A stretch of 64,000 nucleotides of DNA from Erwinia sorbitola (lineage in GTDB: Bacteria; Pseudomonadota; Gammaproteobacteria; Enterobacterales; Enterobacteriaceae), in the NCBI RefSeq assembly GCF_009738185.1, contig NZ_CP046509.1:3847501-3911500 (forward strand). The letters run 5' to 3'. Below the pieces are notes generated by a model. That model worked only from the letters and a program-made list of their open reading frames with translations, was not told the origin of the DNA and searched no databases. The position numbers and the translations under genes are program-made. Positions within the stretch are counted from its first letter, which is position 1. The number at the start of each line of letters is the position of its first letter. Shown piece after piece: positions 33,568 to 42,597 of this stretch.

Positions 33568-35136
33568 ATGAGCGACCAAGTCATTATTTTCGATACCACA
33601 CTGCGCGATGGCGAGCAGGCATTACAGGCCAGCCTGAGTGTGAAAGAAAAACTGCAAATTGCCCTGGCACTCGAACGTATGGGCGTTGATGTGATGGAGG
33701 TCGGTTTTCCGGTATCGTCTCCTGGTGATTTTGAATCCGTGCAGACCATCGCGCGTCAAATCAAGAATAGCCGGGTGTGTGGCCTGGCACGCTGTGTAGA
33801 AAAAGATATCGACGCAGCCTATGAAGCGCTGCGCGTGGCAGATGCCTACCGTATCCACACCTTCCTCGCCACCTCGCCTATGCATATCGCCACCAAACTG
33901 CGCAGCACTCTGCCAGAAGTGATTGAGCGCGCAGTTAAAATGGTGAAACGTGCTCGTAACTATACCGATGACGTGGAGTTCTCCTGCGAGGACGGCGGCC
34001 GTACCCCGATTGATGACCTGTGCCGCGTAGTGGAAGCCGCTATCAATGCAGGTGCAACCACCATCAACATTCCTGACACCGTCGGCTATACGCTGCCGTA
34101 CGAGTACGCCAATATCTTCAGCGCCCTGCGCGAGCGCGTGCCGAACATCGATAAAGCTATCCTGTCTGTTCATACCCATGATGACCTGGGAATGGCGGTG
34201 GGCAATGCGCTGGCAGCGGTTAACGCCGGTGCCCGTCAGGTTGAAGGTGCCATGAACGGTCTGGGCGAGCGCGCCGGTAACTGTGCGCTGGAAGAAGTGA
34301 TTATGGCGATTAAAACCCGCGGCCAGCTGATGAATGTTCAGACGCGGATTAATCATCAGGAGATTTACCGTACCTGCCAGACCGTCAGCAAAATCTGCAA
34401 TATGCCGATCCCGGCTCACAAAGCCATTATCGGTTCCAACGCCTTCGCCCACTCTTCCGGTATCCATCAGGACGGCGTGCTGAAAAACCGTGAGAACTAC
34501 GAAATCCTGACGCCGGAGTCCATCGGCCTGAAACAGGTTCAGCTGAATCTGACCTCCCGTTCCGGGCGCGCTGCCGTGAAGCACCGCATGGAAGAGATGG
34601 GTTACACCGAAACCGAATACAACATGGACACGCTGTACGACGCCTTTAAAGCGCTGGCAGATAAGAAAGGCCAGGTGTTCGATTACGACCTGGAAGCGCT
34701 GGCATTTATTAACAAGCAGTCGGAAGAGCCAGAATACTTCAAGCTGGATACCTTTAATGTGCAGTCCGGCTCTACCGTCATTGCCACCGCTACCGTGCAG
34801 CTGGGCTGCGGCGGCGAGCAGAAAACCGAAGCCGCGACCGGGAACGGCCCGGTGGATGCCATCTACCAGGCAATTAACCGAATCACCAGCTTCGACACTG
34901 AGCTGATCAACTATCAGCTGACCGCTAAAGGTCACGGTAAAGATGCGCTGGGTCAGGTGGATATCGTGGTGCAGTACAACGGCCGCAAATTCCACGGCAT
35001 TGGCCTGGCGACGGATATCGTCGAATCATCCGCGATGGCGATGGTTAACGCATTAAATACGATCTGGCGCGCCCGTCAGGTTGAACAGGAATTGCAGCGT
35101 AAATCTCAGAACAAAGACCAAAAGGAAGCCGTATAA
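33568..35136 (+). CDS. leuA: 2-isopropylmalate synthase
   Basis: Condenses acetyl-CoA with 2-oxoisovalerate, the committed step of leucine synthesis. 522 aa (E. coli 523). HMGL-like TIM barrel: FDTTLRDGEQALQ at the N-terminus, SVHTHDDLGMAVGN metal-binding motif, INHQEIYRT..., and the C-terminal LeuA dimer domain that binds leucine for feedback. ATG 33568 follows AAGGATCTATTCC; an in-frame upstream extension would run into the attenuator. Confidence 0.97.
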   Translation: MSDQVIIFDTTLRDGEQALQASLSVKEKLQIALALERMGVDVMEVGFPVSSPGDFESVQTIARQIKNSRVCGLARCVEKDIDAAYEALRVADAYRIHTFLATSPMHIATKLRSTLPEVIERAVKMVKRARNYTDDVEFSCEDGGRTPIDDLCRVVEAAINAGATTINIPDTVGYTLPYEYANIFSALRERVPNIDKAILSVHTHDDLGMAVGNALAAVNAGARQVEGAMNGLGERAGNCALEEVIMAIKTRGQLMNVQTRINHQEIYRTCQTVSKICNMPIPAHKAIIGSNAFAHSSGIHQDGVLKNRENYEILTPESIGLKQVQLNLTSRSGRAAVKHRMEEMGYTETEYNMDTLYDAFKALADKKGQVFDYDLEALAFINKQSEEPEYFKLDTFNVQSGSTVIATATVQLGCGGEQKTEAATGNGPVDAIYQAINRITSFDTELINYQLTAKGHGKDALGQVDIVVQYNGRKFHGIGLATDIVESSAMAMVNALNTIWRARQVEQELQRKSQNKDQKEAV

Positions 35137-35137
35137 C

Positions 35138-36226
35138 ATGTCTCGCACTTATCATATTGCAGTGTTACCCGGTGATGGCATCGGCCCGGAAGTCATGACC
35201 CAGGCCAGCAAAGTACTGGATGCTATTCGCCAGCGTTTTAATCTGCGGATCTCCACCAGCGAATATGATGTTGGTGGTATTGCCATTGACCGCCAGGGCG
35301 TACCGCTGCCTGAAGCAACCGTGAAAGGGTGCGAGCAGGCCGACGCTATCCTGTTCGGTTCCGTCGGTGGCCCAAAATGGGAACACCTTCCACCAACGGA
35401 ACAACCTGAGCGTGGAGCCTTGCTGCCGCTGCGTAAACATTTCCAGCTGTTCAGCAACCTGCGTCCGGCCAGTCTGTATAAAGGGCTGGAAGATTTCTGC
35501 CCGCTGCGCCGCGATATTGCCGACCGTGGGTTTGATATCCTGGTGGTGCGCGAACTGACCGGCGGAATCTATTTCGGCCAGCCGAAAGGCCGTGAAGGCA
35601 GCGGAATGCATGAACGCGCCTTTGATACCGAGGTGTATCACCGTTTTGAGATCGAACGTATCGCGCGTATCGCCTTTGAATCAGCGCGTAAACGCAGTAA
35701 TAAAGTCACCTCCATTGATAAAGCCAACGTGCTGCAATCCTCAATTCTATGGCGTCAGATCGTCACTGAAGTGGCGCAGGATTACCCGGACGTGGCGTTA
35801 ACTCATATGTATATCGACAACGCTACCATGCAGCTGATCAAGGATCCGTCACAGTTCGACGTGATGCTCTGCTCTAACCTGTTTGGTGACATCCTCTCAG
35901 ATGAGTGCGCGATGATCACCGGCTCCATGGGCATGCTGCCATCGGCCAGCCTTAACGAGAAAGGCTTTGGTCTGTTCGAACCGGCGGGCGGCTCTGCCCC
36001 GGATATCGCTGGCAAGAATATCGCCAACCCGATAGCGCAGATCCTGTCGCTGGCCCTGTTGCTGCGCTACAGCCTGGATGCGGCGGATGCCGCCGATGCG
36101 ATTGAGCAGGCCATCAACCGGGCGCTGGCCGAGGGTTACCGAACGGGCGATCTGGCGGGCAGCGGTAAGTCGATCGGCACCGATGAAATGGGCAGCATCA
36201 TTGCCCGGTTTATTCGCGAAGCATAA
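35138..36226 (+). CDS. leuB: 3-isopropylmalate dehydrogenase
   Basis: NAD-dependent oxidative decarboxylation of 3-isopropylmalate. 362 aa (E. coli 363). N-terminal YHIAVLPGDGIGPEVM, substrate loop ERGALLPLRKHFQLFSNLRPA, and the NAD/metal segment LCSNLFGDILSDECAMITGSMGMLPSAS. It begins 1 bp after the leuA stop. Confidence 0.97.
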   Translation: MSRTYHIAVLPGDGIGPEVMTQASKVLDAIRQRFNLRISTSEYDVGGIAIDRQGVPLPEATVKGCEQADAILFGSVGGPKWEHLPPTEQPERGALLPLRKHFQLFSNLRPASLYKGLEDFCPLRRDIADRGFDILVVRELTGGIYFGQPKGREGSGMHERAFDTEVYHRFEIERIARIAFESARKRSNKVTSIDKANVLQSSILWRQIVTEVAQDYPDVALTHMYIDNATMQLIKDPSQFDVMLCSNLFGDILSDECAMITGSMGMLPSASLNEKGFGLFEPAGGSAPDIAGKNIANPIAQILSLALLLRYSLDAADAADAIEQAINRALAEGYRTGDLAGSGKSIGTDEMGSIIARFIREA

Positions 36227-36230
36227 CAAT

Positions 36231-37628
36231 ATGAAAACACTGTACGAGAAGCTGTTTGATGCGCATGTCGTGCACGAAGCACCGAATGAAACGCCGCTGA
36301 TCTATATCGATCGTCACCTCGTCCATGAGGTGACATCAGCGCAGGCCTTTGACGGCCTGCGCGCTCACGGTCGTCCGGTGCGTCAGCCGTCAAAAACCTT
36401 TGCCACCATGGATCACAACGTCTCCACCCAGTCGCGCGATATTAACGCCAGCGGCGAGATGGCCCGTATCCAGATGTCGGCGCTGATCAAGAACTGTGAA
36501 GCTTTCGGCGTGCAGCTGTTTGACCTCAGTCACCAGTTCCAGGGCATTGTGCATGTGATGGGGCCGGAACAGGGATTATCGCTGCCGGGGATGACTATCG
36601 TCTGCGGCGATTCCCACACCTCCACCCACGGCGCGCTCGGTGCACTGGCCTTTGGTATTGGCACCTCAGAAGTGGAACATGTGCTGGCAACGCAGACGCT
36701 GAAGCAGGCGCGGGCCAAAACGATGAAGGTTGAGGTACGCGGGCAGACTGCTCCGGGTATTACAGCAAAAGATATCGCGCTGGCCATCATCGGTAAAACC
36801 GGCAGCGGCGGCGGCAACGGCCATGTGGTGGAGTTTTGCGGTGAAGCCGTAGAAGCGTTGAGCATGGAAGGGCGTATGACGCTGTGCAATATGGCCATCG
36901 AACTCGGCGCTAAGGCCGGGCTGATTGCGCCGGACGACACCACCTTTAACTATGTAAACGGCCGCCGTTTTGCGCCAAAAGAGGCGCTCTGGCAGCAGGC
37001 GGTTGACTACTGGCGCACGCTGAAAACCGATGAGGGGGCGCACTTTGATAAAGTTGTGACGCTCAACGCGGCAGATATTGCGCCACAGGTCACCTGGGGC
37101 ACGAACCCCGGCCAGGTGATTGCGGTCAGCGATCCGATCCCCGATCCGGCCTCCTTCAGCGATCCGGTAGAGCGGGCCTCCGCCGAAAAAGCGCTGGCCT
37201 ATATGGATCTGAAACCCGGCATTCGCCTTACCGACGTGCCGGTAGATAAAGTGTTTATCGGCTCCTGCACCAACTCGCGCATTGAAGATTTACGCGCAGC
37301 GGCGGCGGTGGTCAAAGGGCATAAGATTGCTCAGGGCGTGCAGGGTTACGTGGTGCCCGGTTCTGGCCCGGTCAAAGCACAGGCCGAAGCGGAAGGGCTG
37401 GATAAGATCTTTCTCGATGCAGGCTTTGAGTGGCGCCTGCCGGGCTGCTCAATGTGTCTGGCGATGAATAACGATCGTCTCAGCCCGGGAGAGCGCTGTG
37501 CCTCCACCAGCAACCGTAACTTTGAAGGTCGCCAGGGTCGCGGCGGCCGTACCCATCTGGTCAGCCCGGCAATGGCCGCCGCCGCAGCGGTAGCCGGTCA
37601 CTTTGCTGATATCCGCGAGCTGATTTAA
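36231..37628 (+). CDS. leuC: 3-isopropylmalate dehydratase large subunit
   Basis: Aconitase-family [4Fe-4S] subunit of isopropylmalate isomerase with LeuD. 465 aa (E. coli 466). Cluster ligands are in FIGSCTNSRIEDL and the pair GCSMCLAMNNDR; also MDHNVSTQ and CGDSHTSTHGALG of the aconitase fold. ATG 36231 is 4 bp after leuB and gives MKTLYEKLFDAHVV, the family start. Confidence 0.97.
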   Translation: MKTLYEKLFDAHVVHEAPNETPLIYIDRHLVHEVTSAQAFDGLRAHGRPVRQPSKTFATMDHNVSTQSRDINASGEMARIQMSALIKNCEAFGVQLFDLSHQFQGIVHVMGPEQGLSLPGMTIVCGDSHTSTHGALGALAFGIGTSEVEHVLATQTLKQARAKTMKVEVRGQTAPGITAKDIALAIIGKTGSGGGNGHVVEFCGEAVEALSMEGRMTLCNMAIELGAKAGLIAPDDTTFNYVNGRRFAPKEALWQQAVDYWRTLKTDEGAHFDKVVTLNAADIAPQVTWGTNPGQVIAVSDPIPDPASFSDPVERASAEKALAYMDLKPGIRLTDVPVDKVFIGSCTNSRIEDLRAAAAVVKGHKIAQGVQGYVVPGSGPVKAQAEAEGLDKIFLDAGFEWRLPGCSMCLAMNNDRLSPGERCASTSNRNFEGRQGRGGRTHLVSPAMAAAAAVAGHFADIRELI

Positions 37629-37637
37629 GGAGCTGTT

Positions 37638-38243
37638 ATGGCGAAGAAATTTACTCAACACAGCGGCATCGTGGTGCCGCTGGACGCGGCGAACGTCGAT
37701 ACCGATGCGATTATCCCCAAGCAGTTTTTGCAGATGGTCACGCGCACCGGATTCGGCCGCAACCTGTTTTATGACTGGCGCTACACCGACGCCGAAGGGC
37801 AGATTGCCAACCCGGAATTTGTCCTGAATAAACCCGAGTTCAGCGGTGCCAGCATTATGCTGACGCGGGAAAACTTTGGCTGCGGCTCCTCACGGGAGCA
37901 TGCTCCGTGGGCGCTGACCGACTACGGTATACAGGCAATTATCGGCTCCGGCTTTGCCGATATCTTTGCCAACAACTCGTTCAATAACCAGCTGCTACTG
38001 GTAACCCTGAGTGAAGCGCAGGTGGATGAGCTGTTCCAGCAGGTGGCCGCACAGCCGGGTATGCATTTTACCGTCGACCTGGAAAATCAGCAGGTGCTGG
38101 CCGGTGAGAAAATTTATCCCTTTGAGATTGATAGCTTCCGTCGCCACTGCCTGATTAACGGGCTGGATGCTATTGGCCTGACCTTGCAGCACGAGGCTGA
38201 CATCAGCGCGTACGAGCAGAAACAGCCAGCATTTTTACGCTAA
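37638..38243 (+). CDS. leuD: 3-isopropylmalate dehydratase small subunit
   Basis: Swivel domain of the isomerase. 201 aa as in E. coli. Motifs: IVVPLDAANVDTDAIIPKQFL and ENFGCGSSREHAPWAL, the substrate-binding loop. AAGGAG precedes the ATG; 9 bp after leuC. Last gene of the leu operon, followed by a palindromic repeat. Confidence 0.97.
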   Translation: MAKKFTQHSGIVVPLDAANVDTDAIIPKQFLQMVTRTGFGRNLFYDWRYTDAEGQIANPEFVLNKPEFSGASIMLTRENFGCGSSREHAPWALTDYGIQAIIGSGFADIFANNSFNNQLLLVTLSEAQVDELFQQVAAQPGMHFTVDLENQQVLAGEKIYPFEIDSFRRHCLINGLDAIGLTLQHEADISAYEQKQPAFLR

Positions 38244-38264
38244 TACCTGCCACCACCCCCGTAG

Positions 38265-38284
38265 GGGTCAGGCATACCTGACCC
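38265..38284. repeat. REP-like palindrome between leuD and setA
   Basis: GGGTCAGGCATACCTGACCC, 20 bp and self-complementary, preceded by GTAG. Same family as 17860-17879 but with A/T in place of one G/C pair on each arm (compensatory change). It lies between convergent genes and may serve as an mRNA 3' end. Confidence 0.75.
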
Positions 38285-38331
38285 TTTCATGCCCCGCCAC
38301 ACCACGCCTGACCCACAGCAGCATCCGCAGT

Positions 38332-39513
38332 TTAAATCACCCGCTTCTCACGCACCCGCCATGACAGCGCCAATGCCACCAGCGCCAGTACAAACGCAGC
38401 CCAGTACACCGAATGATGCCCGAAGGTTTCCGCCAGCGCGCCCTGTATCACGCCCGCCAGAATCACCCCGGTGGAAATGCTGTTGGTAAACAGCGTCGTG
38501 GCGGCACCAGGCCGCGAAGGCATCAGATCCTGAAACCAGATCATGCCAATCCCGGCAATAATGCCGATATACACCGCATTAAATAGCTGCAATATCATCA
38601 ATGCGCTGCGGCTGTGGAACAGCACCAGTCCGAGATAAAATAATACCCCGCAGCCGATAGCCAACAGCATCATATTGCGTTTGCCGAAGCGTTTTACGTA
38701 GTGGCCGGCCAGCAGCATCACCGGAATCTCCAGCCCGGCGGCCGTCCCCATTAACAGCCCGGCCAGCGTATCCGGCATCCCCAGCACGCCGCTGATATAG
38801 AGCGGCATATCGATGATATACATCGTATTACAGGTCCACATCAGTACCGAACCGATAAACAACATACGCACGTCGCGGTTCTTCCAGCCGCCGATCTCAG
38901 CGATCGGTACTGCCACAGAAACCTGTGCACGCGGCACGGACGGCAGGGTAAACCAGACCAGCGCCACACAAATGACAAACAGCAGCGCGGCAACCAGAAA
39001 CATGGCGGTAAAACCGTAGTTAAGGGCGATGGCAAAGGAGAGCGGCGGCCCGATTACCCAGGCCAGTGAAAGCTGGGCGCGCATCACAGAGCTGAACATC
39101 ACCGCTTCACGGGCGGAGCTGTCGGCATACTCACGGGCAAGAGCAAAAATTTGTGGCATTGCCACGCTGGCTACCGCCGAAAGAAAAACCCCGGCGGTAA
39201 TTAATGTCAGATAGTGGCGATTAAATGCAAACAACAGCGCATTACCCACCGCCATCGCACAGCAAAACAGAATCAGCATACGCCGATCGCCGCGACTGTC
39301 CGAACGCTTCGCCAGCAGCAGGCTGACCACAATCCCCGCCACCGCATTGACGGTGTAAAACAGCCCGACCCAGAACGGACGCACCGCCACTTCGCGGCTG
39401 AGAAACAGGCTAAGGGTAGGAGCCTGTAATGCGCCAGCAATCCCGACCATAAAAGAAACCGCCATAAAAGCCAGATACACCGGATGAATACGACGGCTAA
39501 GGAGCGATTTCAT
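38332..39513 (-). CDS. setA: Sugar efflux transporter SetA
   Basis: Major facilitator exporter of sugars; in E. coli it is co-transcribed with sgrS and helps relieve glucose-phosphate stress. 393 aa, 12 membrane helices. Signature stretches: GALQAPTLSLFLSREVAVRPFWVGLFYTVNAVAG, AKRSDSRGDRR, FALAREYADSSAREAVMFSS and TTLFTNSISTGVILAGVIQGA. ATG 39513 is chosen by similarity, with GAGG 10 nt upstream; a longer in-frame reading would run through the SgrS terminator. Confidence 0.94.
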   Translation of the reverse strand: MKSLLSRRIHPVYLAFMAVSFMVGIAGALQAPTLSLFLSREVAVRPFWVGLFYTVNAVAGIVVSLLLAKRSDSRGDRRMLILFCCAMAVGNALLFAFNRHYLTLITAGVFLSAVASVAMPQIFALAREYADSSAREAVMFSSVMRAQLSLAWVIGPPLSFAIALNYGFTAMFLVAALLFVICVALVWFTLPSVPRAQVSVAVPIAEIGGWKNRDVRMLFIGSVLMWTCNTMYIIDMPLYISGVLGMPDTLAGLLMGTAAGLEIPVMLLAGHYVKRFGKRNMMLLAIGCGVLFYLGLVLFHSRSALMILQLFNAVYIGIIAGIGMIWFQDLMPSRPGAATTLFTNSISTGVILAGVIQGALAETFGHHSVYWAAFVLALVALALSWRVREKRVI

Positions 39514-39576
39514 TAATAAGGCCTCGAATGGCGAAAAAGAGAGTCGACAGACCAACAGCTTAGAAGAAAACCCATG

Positions 39577-39805
39577 AAAAAAGCCAGCTATGCCGAAGCC
39601 AGCTGGCTGGTGAAAAGCACCATACTCAGAATACCCATCACCTTGCGCGCCGCAGGTGCGTGGTCTGCAATCGCTTACTCCAGTCACAGACTACTGTAAG
39701 CTCAGGAAGAGTCACTTATTGCCGCCTTCCTGCAACGCGAAATATCTTGGGTATTTAATTGGATGATTAAGTGCCATTCCTAAGAATGCCTCCCACTCTT
39801 TCATC
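39577..39805 (-). ncRNA. sgrS: SgrS, Hfq-dependent sugar-stress sRNA
   Basis: Located exactly where SgrS is in E. coli, between setA and divergent sgrR. On the minus strand it begins GATGAAAGAGTGGGAGG (E. coli SgrS begins GATGAAGCAAGGGGG), with -10 CATAAT 7 nt upstream. It contains the ptsG-pairing seed CTGAGTATG, a small hairpin GGTGCTTTTCACC, and a terminator stem GCCAGCT/AGCTGGC followed by TTTTTT. Deduced length ~229 nt (E. coli 227). The SgrT peptide is not recognisable: the only frames near the 5' end encode 30 aa from +2 (leaderless) or its 21-aa C-terminal part. Confidence 0.88.
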
Positions 39806-39818
39806 TGTTGCCATTATG
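39806..39818 (-). promoter_or_regulatory. Predicted sgrS -10 element
   Basis: CATAAT on the minus strand, 7 nt before the deduced sgrS 5' end. No good -35 is present at 17-18 bp (TTTTTC), which fits a promoter that depends on activation by SgrR bound in this same divergent region. Confidence 0.5.
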
Positions 39819-39872
39819 GCCGTAATATAAGGCAGGAAAAACAGACAGCTTTTAACACAGGGTTCCTCTTTT

Positions 39873-41534
39873 ATGTCCTCACCCCGTTTACAGCAGCAAT
39901 TTATCCGGCTCTGGCAGTGTTGCGAGGGTCAGCCGCAGGAAACCACTCTCAGCGATCTGGCAGTGCAACTCAGCTGCTCACGTCGCCATATGCGTAACCT
40001 GCTGAACGCCATGCAGGAGCAGGGCTGGCTCGAGTGGCAGGCGGAAGCCGGGCGCGGCAAACGTTCGCGCCTCTCCTTTCGCTATACCGGGCTGGCGCTG
40101 CAACAGCAGCGGGCTGAGGATCTGCTGGAACAGGATCGCATCGACCAGCTGGTGCAGTTAGTCGGCGATAAAAACCGCGTACGCCAGATGCTGCTCTCCC
40201 ATTTAGGCCGCAGCTTCCGCCAGGGCAAGCATATTCTGCGCGTGCTTTACTACCGCCCACTGCTCAATCTGCTACCCGGCACACCGCTGCGCCGCTCGGA
40301 AACCCACCTCGCCCGGCAGATTTTTAACGGCCTGGCACGGATAAATGAGGAAAACGGGGAAATCGAACCGGATATTGCCCATCACTGGCAACAGCTCGCC
40401 CCCCTGCACTGGCGCTTCTATTTACGCCCGGCTATCCACTTCCACCATGGCCGCGAGCTGGAGATGGACGATGTCATTACCACCCTCGAACGGTTAAAAG
40501 AGCAGCCGCTGTTCAACCATTTTGAAAGAATTGAGTGCCACACCCCCTGGACGCTGGATATCCATCTGCGCCATGAAGATAGCTGGCTGCCGTGGCTGCT
40601 GGGCAGCGTCAGCGCGATGATCCTGCCGAAAGAGTGGCCGCATATGCGCAACTTTGCGCGCCAGCCGGTAGGCACCGGCGCTTACGCGGTTGAACGTAAC
40701 CAGCACAGCCAGCTGCGTATCTCAGCCTTTGACGATTACTTTGGCTATCGCGCGCTGATTGATGAAGTAAATATCTGGGTGCTTCCGGAGATCAGCGACG
40801 AGCTGGTCTATTCTGGCGTTAAGCTGCAAAGCGAAAGTACCGATGAAAAATCAGAAGAGAGCCGTCTCGAAGAGGGCTGCTATTTCCTGATGTTTGATCA
40901 GCGATCTGAACACGGCCGGAACGAACAGCTGCGGCGCTGGATCAGCACTATCTTCAACCCGATTGCCCTGCTGAACCACAGCGGAATCGCCTATCAACGC
41001 TACTGGTTCCCGGCCTACAGCCTGCTGCCGCGCTGGCATCACCGCCGCGATATGTCGATTGCTGAGAAGCCCGAAGGGCTCACTTCACTGACCATCACCT
41101 GGTACAGCGACCATATAGAACATCAGGGCATTGCCAACGCGCTGGGGCCAATCCTCGCCGCACACGGCGTCGAGCTGATCACCCAGGAGATTGATTATGA
41201 GAGCTGGTATCGCGGCGATGCAGAAAGCGATATCTGGCTCGGCAGTGCCAACTTTACCCTGCCGCTGGAGTTCTCCCTGTTTGCCCTGCTGTACGAAATC
41301 CCGCTGATGCACCACTGCGTGCCCATTGACTGGGAAAATGATGCCCGCCAGTGGCGTGAGCAAAAGCTGCCGCTGGCCGAATGGAGCAAACAGCTGATCG
41401 ACAGCAACTTCCTGCATCCGCTGTTCCATCACTGGCTGCTGCTGCACGGCCAGCGCAGTATGCGCGGCGTACGTATGAACACTCTCGGCTGGTTCGACTT
41501 TAAATCCGCCTGGTTTGCCCCACCCGAATCATGA
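39873..41534 (+). CDS. sgrR: Transcriptional regulator SgrR
   Basis: Activator of sgrS during sugar-phosphate stress. 553 aa (E. coli 551). N-terminal winged-helix domain (~1-110: LQQQFIRLWQCCEG, LSDLAVQLSCSRRHMRNLLNAMQEQGWLEW) fused to a periplasmic-oligopeptide-binding-like domain (SBP_bac_5, ~150-450; FNGLARINEENGEIEPDIAHHW, PVGTGAY). It acts in the cytoplasm, having no signal peptide. Divergent from sgrS and 76 bp upstream of thiB in the same direction. Confidence 0.96.
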   Translation: MSSPRLQQQFIRLWQCCEGQPQETTLSDLAVQLSCSRRHMRNLLNAMQEQGWLEWQAEAGRGKRSRLSFRYTGLALQQQRAEDLLEQDRIDQLVQLVGDKNRVRQMLLSHLGRSFRQGKHILRVLYYRPLLNLLPGTPLRRSETHLARQIFNGLARINEENGEIEPDIAHHWQQLAPLHWRFYLRPAIHFHHGRELEMDDVITTLERLKEQPLFNHFERIECHTPWTLDIHLRHEDSWLPWLLGSVSAMILPKEWPHMRNFARQPVGTGAYAVERNQHSQLRISAFDDYFGYRALIDEVNIWVLPEISDELVYSGVKLQSESTDEKSEESRLEEGCYFLMFDQRSEHGRNEQLRRWISTIFNPIALLNHSGIAYQRYWFPAYSLLPRWHHRRDMSIAEKPEGLTSLTITWYSDHIEHQGIANALGPILAAHGVELITQEIDYESWYRGDAESDIWLGSANFTLPLEFSLFALLYEIPLMHHCVPIDWENDARQWREQKLPLAEWSKQLIDSNFLHPLFHHWLLLHGQRSMRGVRMNTLGWFDFKSAWFAPPES

Positions 41535-41610
41535 TGCTTTCGTAACAAAGACGAAGTCACTAGAATGAGCCGCGTTCATCGGCTGCGCTACCCTACTTAA
41601 GGAACGCTAA
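41535..41610 (+). other. sgrR-thiB gap without TPP riboswitch
   Basis: Only 76 bp separate the sgrR stop from the thiB start. The conserved TPP-aptamer motifs (CTGAGA and the downstream ACCTGATCTGG-type element) are not found and there is not enough space for the ~100-nt fold known upstream of E. coli thiB. TAGAAT at ~41570 could be a -10 box, but no clear -35 precedes it. Confidence 0.7.
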
Positions 41611-42597
41611 GTGTTAAAAAAAATTCTTCCTCTGCTGGTGCTGTTTTCCCTGCCTGCCCTCGCGGCCAAACAGACCCTGACGGTCTATACCTACGACTCC
41701 TTTTCTGCTGAGTGGGGGCCTGGGCCGGCAATTAAAAAAGCCTTTGAGGCGCAGTGTGGCTGCGAGCTGAAATTTGTTGCGCTGGAAGATGGCGTGTCGC
41801 TGCTGAACCGCCTGCGTATAGAAGGGAAAAACAGCAAAGCTGATGTGGTACTGGGGCTGGATAACAACCTGCTGGATGCCGCTGAAAAAACCGGGCTGTT
41901 CAGCCCGTCAAACGTAGATACCGCACAAAGTACGGTGCCGGGCGGCTGGAAGAACACCACCTTTGTGCCTTATGACTACGGCTGGTTTGCCTTCGTCTAC
42001 GACAAAACCAAACTGCAAAATCCGCCAAAAAGCCTGAAAGAGCTGGTGGAGAGCGATCGTCCACTCAAGATCATCTACGAAGATCCGCGCACCAGCACCC
42101 CGGGGCTGGGTCTGCTGCTGTGGATGCAGCAGGTATTCGGCGATAAAAGCCCGGAAGCATGGCAAAAACTGGCGAAGAAAACCGTCACCGTTACCAAAGG
42201 CTGGAGTGAGGCCTATGGGCTGTTCCTGAAGGGTGAGAGCGATATGGTTCTCAGCTACACGACTTCTCCCGCTTATCATCTGATTGAAGAGAAGAAAGAT
42301 CAGTACGCCGCCGCCAGCTTCAGCGAAGGACACTATCTGCAGGTTGAAGTAGCCGGGCAGTTAAAAGCCAGCAAACAGCCCAAACTGGCGCAACAGTTTA
42401 TGCAGTTTGTACTGACCAAACCATTCCAGCAGACCATTGCCACCGGCAACTGGATGTATCCGGCCATCAATACGCCGCTGCCTGCCGGCTTTAACACCCT
42501 GAGCATTCCGGCCACCTCATTACAGTACAGCCCACAGGACGTGGCCACTCAGCGCAGCAACTGGATTAATGCATGGCAACGCGCCGTCAGCCGCTAA
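41611..42597 (+). CDS. thiB: Thiamine/TPP ABC transporter periplasmic binding protein
   Basis: Binds thiamine, thiamine phosphate and TPP in the periplasm and delivers them to ThiPQ. 328 aa (E. coli 327). GTG start with AAGGA upstream; signal peptide LKKILPLLVLFSLPALA then AKQTLTVYTYDSFSAEWGPG at the mature N-terminus. Ligand motifs GLDNNLLDAAEKTG and YDYGWFAFVYDK. Overlaps thiP by 25 bp. Confidence 0.96.
   Translation: MLKKILPLLVLFSLPALAAKQTLTVYTYDSFSAEWGPGPAIKKAFEAQCGCELKFVALEDGVSLLNRLRIEGKNSKADVVLGLDNNLLDAAEKTGLFSPSNVDTAQSTVPGGWKNTTFVPYDYGWFAFVYDKTKLQNPPKSLKELVESDRPLKIIYEDPRTSTPGLGLLLWMQQVFGDKSPEAWQKLAKKTVTVTKGWSEAYGLFLKGESDMVLSYTTSPAYHLIEEKKDQYAAASFSEGHYLQVEVAGQLKASKQPKLAQQFMQFVLTKPFQQTIATGNWMYPAINTPLPAGFNTLSIPATSLQYSPQDVATQRSNWINAWQRAVSR

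Noticed and set aside
33622..34995. 457-codon open frame antisense to leuA
   Set aside because: It follows from leuA codon usage; the encoded sequence has no familiar motifs and no start signals.
39514..39687. Longer N-terminus of SetA
   Set aside because: The added residues are read through the SgrS terminator and have no counterpart in E. coli SetA.
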